Assembly (NCBI RefSeq): GCF_036577625.1
Contig: NZ_JARBDC010000064.1
Span: 1-64,000, forward strand
Direction: 5' to 3'
Source of the DNA: Paenibacillus_AB sp036577625
GTDB taxonomy: Bacteria > Bacillota > Bacilli > Paenibacillales > NBRC-103111
DNA length: 64,000 nucleotides
The position numbers were made by a program, and so were the translations under genes. The notes beneath the pieces were generated by a model. It saw only the letters and a list, made by a program, of their open reading frames with translations, was not told the origin of the DNA and did not search any database. Positions 59,101 through 64,000 of the stretch are shown one piece after another. Each line of letters opens with the position of its first letter. Positions within the stretch are counted from its first letter, which is position 1.

Positions 59101-60701
59101 AACAGCTTGCGGGAACGGTCGCGATGATCGGTTTCATTTTGCGGCGCGAAAAAATCGGGCTGCCGCTGTGGATCGCGCTGTTGCTTCTTCTGGTAATCGG
59201 GACCGCCTTCAACTATGCGCGGGTGCTGTCCACCGACGCGCTGCGGCAAAGCATCGCCGCGGAAATCGGCCGCAACAAGCTGCTGCTGGCGTTCGGCGGG
59301 GTGCTGAACGAAGTGAGCTTGGCCGGGTTGTCGGTTTGGAAGATCGGCGATATTTGCTACACGCTTATCGGGCTGATGAGCGTGTTGACGGTCGTTCGCC
59401 ATACGCGGGCCGAGGAAGAGTCCGGCCGCCAGGAGCTTGTAGGCGCGGGAGCCGTCGGCCGGCTCGCTTCGCTGACGGCGAGCCTCGTCGTCGCATGCGG
59501 CGCCTGCGCGCTGACGGGCGGGCTGGCCGCGCTCGAATGGATCGTCTACGGCTTCGAGCCGGCCGGTTCGATCGCGTTCGGCATCGCGCTGGCCGCGTCG
59601 GGCTGCTTTTACGCGGCGGTCGCCGCGCTGTCGGCCCAGCTCGCCGAAACGGCGAGCAAGTCCGACATGATCGCCCTATCCGTGCTCGCGGCCGGCTATA
59701 TGCTGCGATTCGCCGGCGACGGTTCCGGGCAAGCGTGGATGAAATGGTTGTCGCCGCAAGGATGGAGCCATCTCGTTGCGCCTTTCGGCGACGAACGCTG
59801 GCTTCTCCCGGCGCTGCCGGTCGCTGCCGCCGTCGTCGTCGCCGGAGCCGCATTCCGGATCGCCGCGAGCCGCGACCTCGGCGCCGGGCTGCTGCCGCCG
59901 AAGCCCGGGCCGTCGTCGGCCCCGCGGCTCGGCAGTCCGCTTGCGCTCGCCTGGCGGCTGCAACGCGGGCTGCTGCTCGGATGGACGATCGGCTTCGCGC
60001 TGGCGGGAGCGCTGCTCGGCGGCCTCATCGGCGGACTGTCCGACAGCGGGGCGCTTTCCGATTGGGGCAAGGAACTGTTTAAACGGTATGCGGACGCCCC
60101 GTCGGCTTCGTTCGAGGACGTGTTCGCCTGGGTAATCGTGCTCAGCATGGGCTATACGGCGATGCTGTACGCGATGCTGGCGATGCTGCGGCTGCGGGCC
60201 GAAGAAGCGGAGGGACGGGCGGATGCGATGCTGGCCGCGCCGGTCGGCCGGCTTGAGTGGGCTCTCGGCCATCTCGTCATCGCCGCTGCCGGTACGGTCG
60301 TTCTCATGACGGCGGTCGGCGCCGCGATCGGCTTGACCTTCGGGCTGAACACGGGCGAAGGGCTCGAGAAGGTCCCGACAATCGTCGCGGCCGCTTTGGT
60401 TCAGGTGCCGGCCGTATGGGTGATGGGAGGCGTCGCGGCATTCGCGTTCGGTTTCGTGCCGCGATTCACGGCCGCCGTCTGCTGGTTTGCGTATTTGTTT
60501 TTTAACTTGTTCGGAGAAGTGATCGGCCCGATATTCGGACTCGATTATTGGGCAGCCAATCTTGTCATCCCGTTTCATCATGTGCCGAAAATCATGACCG
60601 GCGGCGAATTCGCGATCGTTCCGCTGCTTCGGTTGACCGGCATCGCCGCCGCGCTGACCGCTTTCGGCTTGTGGAGATGGCGCGTCCGCGACGTCGGCTG
60701 A
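59097..60701 (+). CDS. ABC-2 exporter permease, polyketide-exporter (COG3559) type
   Basis: A 534-residue membrane protein with about 12 hydrophobic segments in two similar halves, unlike the usual six-helix ABC-2 permease. Each half has a cytoplasmic loop containing a REEESGR-like pattern: RAEEESGRQELV near residue 103 and RAEEAEGRADAML near 371. This matches the TnrB3/COG3559 group named as antibiotic exporters. With the ATPase it would export a hydrophobic compound; the TetR gene downstream probably controls the pair. Confidence 0.87.
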   Translation: MKQLAGTVAMIGFILRREKIGLPLWIALLLLLVIGTAFNYARVLSTDALRQSIAAEIGRNKLLLAFGGVLNEVSLAGLSVWKIGDICYTLIGLMSVLTVVRHTRAEEESGRQELVGAGAVGRLASLTASLVVACGACALTGGLAALEWIVYGFEPAGSIAFGIALAASGCFYAAVAALSAQLAETASKSDMIALSVLAAGYMLRFAGDGSGQAWMKWLSPQGWSHLVAPFGDERWLLPALPVAAAVVVAGAAFRIAASRDLGAGLLPPKPGPSSAPRLGSPLALAWRLQRGLLLGWTIGFALAGALLGGLIGGLSDSGALSDWGKELFKRYADAPSASFEDVFAWVIVLSMGYTAMLYAMLAMLRLRAEEAEGRADAMLAAPVGRLEWALGHLVIAAAGTVVLMTAVGAAIGLTFGLNTGEGLEKVPTIVAAALVQVPAVWVMGGVAAFAFGFVPRFTAAVCWFAYLFFNLFGEVIGPIFGLDYWAANLVIPFHHVPKIMTGGEFAIVPLLRLTGIAAALTAFGLWRWRVRDVG

Positions 60702-60777
60702 CCGGCGCGCCGAACCGAATCGCCGTTCGTTTCCCGCTCCGCCTCCGGGCCGCGAAGCTTCTCCCGCGTTTTCCTGC

Positions 60778-60783
60778 TATAAT
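60778..60783 (+). promoter_or_regulatory. extended -10 promoter of the TetR gene
   Basis: TGCTATAAT provides a TGn extension and a perfect -10 about 55 nt before the GTG start. No clear -35 is visible. Confidence 0.55.
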
Positions 60784-60838
60784 GGCGATAGCGGATTTTT
60801 AGCCTGATCCAGCGTCGCAAGAAACGGAGGGATGCGCG

Positions 60839-61459
60839 GTGCCGCATGACGATGTCCGTAAAAAATCGAAAAAACGGGACCATATTTTGCAAGCGGCGGA
60901 GCGGCTGTTTTTGCAAAAAGGGCTCAGGGCGGTCACAATCGAACAAATCGTGCGCGAAGCGGGCGTCAGCAAAGCGACGCTGTATAATCATTTTCCCGAC
61001 AAACGACAGATCGCGGAAAGCGTCCTGGACCATATCGCCGACTCGGTCTTGCAAAACCTGGAGCAAATCGTGGAACAAGGCAAGCGCGGGCGGCTGACGC
61101 AAGAGCTGTTTCTGAGCTTGTTCGACATGAACCGGTACGACCATTTTTTGCAATCCGGGTTCGGCATGGAGCTGCTGCAGGATTACCCCGACACGATGCG
61201 CAGCTACTCGGAGCGTTGGGCGGGCCGAATATTGCCGGTCTTTCGCGAGCTGATCCGCATGGCCAAAATCGACGGCATCGTCCGTATGGACGTCGACCCG
61301 GACGTGCTCATCGTATACACGCTTTCCGTCAAGCGGGCGTTTCAAGACAATCCGCATGTGCCGGCGAACATGAGTTTGAAGGACTTTTCGCAAAAGTTTT
61401 ACGATTTATACTTGAACGGCGTCATGGAAAAAGACGGCCGCCGGCCGGAGGAAGTCTAG
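60839..61459 (+). CDS. TetR family transcriptional regulator
   Basis: A 206-residue repressor. The N-terminal helix-turn-helix reads ILQAAERLFLQKGLRAVTIEQIVREAGVSKATLYNHFPDK-like in order (residues about 16-55). The C-terminal helical part should bind a small hydrophobic ligand. The start is GTG, with GGAGGG 7 nt upstream. It follows the ABC-2 exporter and is the obvious candidate for its regulator. Possible operators are the ATTCAACCG sites near the ATPase start. Confidence 0.9.
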   Translation: MPHDDVRKKSKKRDHILQAAERLFLQKGLRAVTIEQIVREAGVSKATLYNHFPDKRQIAESVLDHIADSVLQNLEQIVEQGKRGRLTQELFLSLFDMNRYDHFLQSGFGMELLQDYPDTMRSYSERWAGRILPVFRELIRMAKIDGIVRMDVDPDVLIVYTLSVKRAFQDNPHVPANMSLKDFSQKFYDLYLNGVMEKDGRRPEEV

Positions 61460-61504
61460 AGGCCGCCCCTGCGCCGGCAGCTGACGGAAGTCGAAGCGGC
61501 TCGT

Positions 61505-62242
61505 TCAACCGGCATTGTTCCGCTTTTCAACGGACGCGGCGGGAACGAGGGCGAACGGCAAATAAAGCGCGAGGAACAGGACGAGCGCAACCGCTTCCAT
61601 CGACAGCAAGTACCACGGATAAGGACCGAGATAGTCGAGCAGCGACGCCGTATCCGGCTTGCGGGCCACGAACATGTAGTTGCCGCCCGTGACGGAATTG
61701 ACGACGAATACGAAAACGAGCGCGATATTCAAATAGCCGAGCGTCGTAAACACCGATTTCAGCGTCGGCCGGAACCGCTCGACCCAGGTCATGTAAAGGA
61801 CGGACACTATAATCGCGATATGGGCGACGAAAAATTCGACGTACCGGAAGTGGGGAAAGTCGTAAGCGAGAACCGGCGTCAGCAGCGCCTGCAGCGCGCC
61901 GCCGATCCCGGTGAAGTAAACGATTCGGAACAGGGCGAGACTGCGAAAAAGAAGCATGAAGACGCACAAATATAACGAAATGGTGCACAGCTCCAGCGGC
62001 AGCGTGTCTTTCGGGTCGTAGACCCGCTCCGCGACGTACCAGGCGTTGAGCGCGAGCTCCGAGGCCGCCAACACGGCGGCAAGCGCGTAGCGGACGTACC
62101 GCGCCCGCTCGCTGCCGCGCAGCCGGCTGCGAAACGCATACAGCAACGCGACCGAGAAGGCGAACGCAACCAAAGCCGCAACATGGGACGGCGAGTAGGC
62201 GACAAAAGCGTCCGCTCCCTCCGCGTCGAAAAATCGATCCAT
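61505..62242 (-). CDS. membrane protein of the YwaF/TIGR02206 family
   Basis: A 245-residue integral membrane protein with about seven hydrophobic helices. It shows the family features PLELCTISLYLCVFML, HFRYVEFFVAHIAIIVSVLYM and NYMFVARKPDTASLLDYLGPYPWY. The function of the family is unknown. ATG 62242 follows AGGGGG by 6-7 nt; ATG 62248 is too close. It is convergent with the TetR gene and may be co-transcribed after the dehydrogenase gene. Confidence 0.85.
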   Translation of the reverse strand: MDRFFDAEGADAFVAYSPSHVAALVAFAFSVALLYAFRSRLRGSERARYVRYALAAVLAASELALNAWYVAERVYDPKDTLPLELCTISLYLCVFMLLFRSLALFRIVYFTGIGGALQALLTPVLAYDFPHFRYVEFFVAHIAIIVSVLYMTWVERFRPTLKSVFTTLGYLNIALVFVFVVNSVTGGNYMFVARKPDTASLLDYLGPYPWYLLSMEAVALVLFLALYLPFALVPAASVEKRNNAG

Positions 62243-62284
62243 CGGCATCCCCCTTCGATCCGAGCGGCACGCCGCCGCGGCGGA

Positions 62285-63334
62285 TTATCGATAATAGGAA
62301 AGCAGGGAAACTTTTTTGCCCGCGGCGGCGCTGTCGATCGCCCCGTAAACCATCGCCACGCTTTTGATATTGTCGCTGTAGGTCGTTTCGGCTTCGCGCC
62401 CTTCGGCCAGCGCGGCGAACATGTCGTCCAGACAGCCGTCGTGTCCTTCCCGGCCGGTCCATCGTTCGTCCAAAGCCGGTCCTCGCTCCGTCCGCCGAAA
62501 CAGACCGGGCTCGCCGCCGCCTGCCGGGGCCGGCGTAACGACCGTTTCGATATAAGGCGGCCGCTCGCCGTCCCAGATCGCCGTGCCGCCGCTTCCCGTT
62601 ATGCGCCAGGACGATTCCCAGGACGTCGGGGCGCCTTCCGCGCACCAGGAGCCGTTGTACGTAAAGACGATGCCGTTATCGAATTCGAAAATGCAGGCGG
62701 CCGCCGCCTTGCCCGCATACCAGGAGCCGGGGGGATTGAACTCGTGGGCGTAAACGGAAACGGGATCGCCGCCGGCCAGAAACCGGGCCTGGTCGAACGT
62801 ATGGATCGCCATGTCCAGCAGCAGCGGGCTGTCCATCGTTTCGCGAAAGCCGCCGAAATGCGGCCCGAGGAAAAAGTTCGCGGTCATAAAGCCGGGCGCG
62901 CCGATCGCTCCGGCGTCCAGCGCGTCCTTCAGCGAGCGAATGCCGCGCAGGTAGCGCCGGTTTTGCATAATCGCGTAGGATTGCCCGGACCGGCGTACGG
63001 CTTCCGCGATCGCCTTCGCGTCTTCCATCGAGGCGGCCATCGGCTTTTCGCCCAGCACGCTGCAGCCGTTCGCGACGGCCGTCGTTACGATGCTCCGATG
63101 CGCCTGCGGGATCGTGACGTCGAAGACGAGATTCGCGCCGGAATCGGCGATCGCTTCGGACAGGTCCGTATAAGCGCGGCAGGCGATACCGTACTGCTCC
63201 GCCATCGCTTCGGCAGCGGACAAGCGAATGTCCGCGAGGCCGACGATGTCGCAGTCTTCGCGCGAGAGGCCATACGATACCCATTTTTTGGCCATGCCGC
63301 CGCAGCCGGCCACGACGATGCGAAACGGTTTCAA
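62285..63334 (-). CDS. Gfo/Idh/MocA family oxidoreductase
   Basis: A 349-residue NAD(P)-dependent dehydrogenase. It has the Rossmann start VVAGCGGMAKKWV, the active-site SVLGEKPMAAS and LLLDMAIHTFDQARFL with the Asp/His pair. The TTG at 63334 is chosen since GGGAGAGG lies a few bases upstream and no nearby ATG fits. It is only distantly like the dehydrogenase at 47314-48390. The MarR gene precedes it in the same direction with a 77-bp gap. The substrate is unknown. Confidence 0.87.
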   Translation of the reverse strand: MKPFRIVVAGCGGMAKKWVSYGLSREDCDIVGLADIRLSAAEAMAEQYGIACRAYTDLSEAIADSGANLVFDVTIPQAHRSIVTTAVANGCSVLGEKPMAASMEDAKAIAEAVRRSGQSYAIMQNRRYLRGIRSLKDALDAGAIGAPGFMTANFFLGPHFGGFRETMDSPLLLDMAIHTFDQARFLAGGDPVSVYAHEFNPPGSWYAGKAAAACIFEFDNGIVFTYNGSWCAEGAPTSWESSWRITGSGGTAIWDGERPPYIETVVTPAPAGGGEPGLFRRTERGPALDERWTGREGHDGCLDDMFAALAEGREAETTYSDNIKSVAMVYGAIDSAAAGKKVSLLSYYR

Positions 63335-63411
63335 AACAACCTCTCCCTTCGGGCGGAAGTTGATGTCGGATCCGTCGGATGCGGTCCGAACCGACTTCCG
63401 TCGGAGTTGCG

Positions 63412-63861
63412 CTATTTGCGCTTGAAGCTTTCCTGCGCGCTTCGGCCGAGTTTTTTGAGCAGCTCGGCGGCCGCCCGCCGTTCTTCGGGGGAAAGCCCGC
63501 TCACCGCTTGCTCGATGACATCGGCGTGCTCCGGGAACGACCGCTCCAAAAATTCGACGCCGCGCGGCGTAATTTCGGCGTACCATATTCTGCGGTCGTC
63601 CGGATCGCCGACGCGGACGACGAGCTCCTTTTTCTCCAGCTTGTCGACGACGTACGTAATGTTGCCGCTCGTCATCAATATTTTTTCGCCGATTTGCTGC
63701 AGCGGTTGGCGTCCTTTATGATACAGCAGCTCGAGAACGCCGAATTCGGTCCGATTCAATCCGAGCCGGCGAATATGCCGGTCGGCGTGGGCGTTCACCC
63801 ATTGGCTGGCGCGGGTCAGCACGACGAACAGATGAAGCGATTCGTCTTTGGCGTTTTTCAT
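63412..63861 (-). CDS. MarR family transcriptional regulator
   Basis: A 149-residue winged-helix repressor. The DNA-binding wing is in ILMTSGNITYVVDKLEKKEL and VGDPDDRRIWYAEITPRG, and long helices flank it for dimerisation. It is of the MhqR/OhrR-like branch but has no conspicuous Cys for peroxide sensing. ATG 63861 has AAGGAG 7 nt upstream; the preceding ATG is 4 nt away. Its own promoter contains a perfect operator, so it represses itself. Confidence 0.9.
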   Translation of the reverse strand: MKNAKDESLHLFVVLTRASQWVNAHADRHIRRLGLNRTEFGVLELLYHKGRQPLQQIGEKILMTSGNITYVVDKLEKKELVVRVGDPDDRRIWYAEITPRGVEFLERSFPEHADVIEQAVSGLSPEERRAAAELLKKLGRSAQESFKRK

Positions 63862-63894
63862 CATCGGGCTCCTTCCGTGGTGCTGTTCGTTACA

Positions 63895-63935
63895 TATCTT
63901 AATATTAAGATAAAGCGCGGCGCTGCCGTTGTCAA
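63895..63935 (-). promoter_or_regulatory. marR-type promoter with perfect palindromic operator
   Basis: Read leftward: TTGACA (63935-63930), 17 bp, TATCTT (63912-63907). The operator TATCTTAATATTAAGATA (63895-63912) is a perfect 18-bp palindrome whose first half is the -10 box, so bound repressor would block polymerase. Spacing and form match known MarR/MhqR sites. The last 65 bases of the window hold no further gene. Confidence 0.88.
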
Positions 63936-64000
63936 GTCTTTCGGAAAAGAGCGGGGGGCCGATTGGACGCCGCTTCGCCTTTCCCCTATACTATTACCAT

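Noticed and set aside
59365..60581. Long reverse-strand frames opposite the ABC-2 permease
   Set aside because: They oppose a membrane protein with clear helices and have no start signals.

Overview
The window looks like chromosomal DNA of a GC-rich, spore-forming member of the Firmicutes, most likely Paenibacillaceae (Paenibacillus/Cohnella type). This rests on strong Shine-Dalgarno sites, SigA-like promoters, a CotF-type spore coat protein, a CIRCE element, many AraC regulators with cupin-like sensor domains, and family-1 sugar-binding lipoproteins. No tRNA, rRNA, phage module or CRISPR array was seen. Genus is an inference.

Layout. 1-6.5 kb: the 3' end of one group IIC intron, then a sugar-binding lipoprotein, an AraC regulator and a fosmidomycin-resistance-type MFS pump. 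The pump's terminator is followed directly by a complete second intron (3929-5807), then small accessory genes. 6.6-10.5 kb: a leftward cluster of aminotransferase, GTP cyclohydrolase II and RibD-like deaminase/reductase, preceded by a c-di-GMP-I riboswitch and terminator. 10.6-16 kb: a GNAT enzyme, then LacI regulator, sugar-binding lipoprotein and a Tat-exported pectin-lyase-fold protein, probably a glycan-use locus. 16-25 kb: RNA methyltransferase, O-methyltransferase, polysaccharide deacetylase, MFS pump, PAS histidine kinase, a non-coding palindromic tract, ABC exporter and coat protein. 25-34 kb: a divergent AraC/sugar-binding pair, a hydrolase-kinase-regulator operon, and a divergent cassette of three secreted proteins or lipoproteins.

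34-36.4 kb holds a ZTP riboswitch with a terminator controlling folD-fchA-purN, a one-carbon/purine operon. 36.7-43.7 kb: AraC, a PhyH dioxygenase, an orphan CIRCE promoter feeding a truncated P-loop gene, an esterase, and L-fucose isomerase with ribulokinase. 44-54 kb: an ABC ATPase fragment, a diguanylate cyclase, aldo/keto reductase, a dehydrogenase and TIM-barrel isomerase pair, AraC, and a 2-oxoacid:ferredoxin oxidoreductase operon. 54-64 kb: Nudix, MFS, an XRE protein with six C-terminal repeats, an ABC-2 drug exporter with TetR, a membrane protein, a second dehydrogenase and an autoregulated MarR gene.

The most interesting system is the c-di-GMP-sensing RNA placed before the GTP cyclohydrolase II/RibD/aminotransferase cluster. 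That set lacks the late riboflavin genes, so it may make a GTP-derived specialised metabolite under second-messenger control. A diguanylate cyclase is encoded in the same window, but no link between the two is shown.
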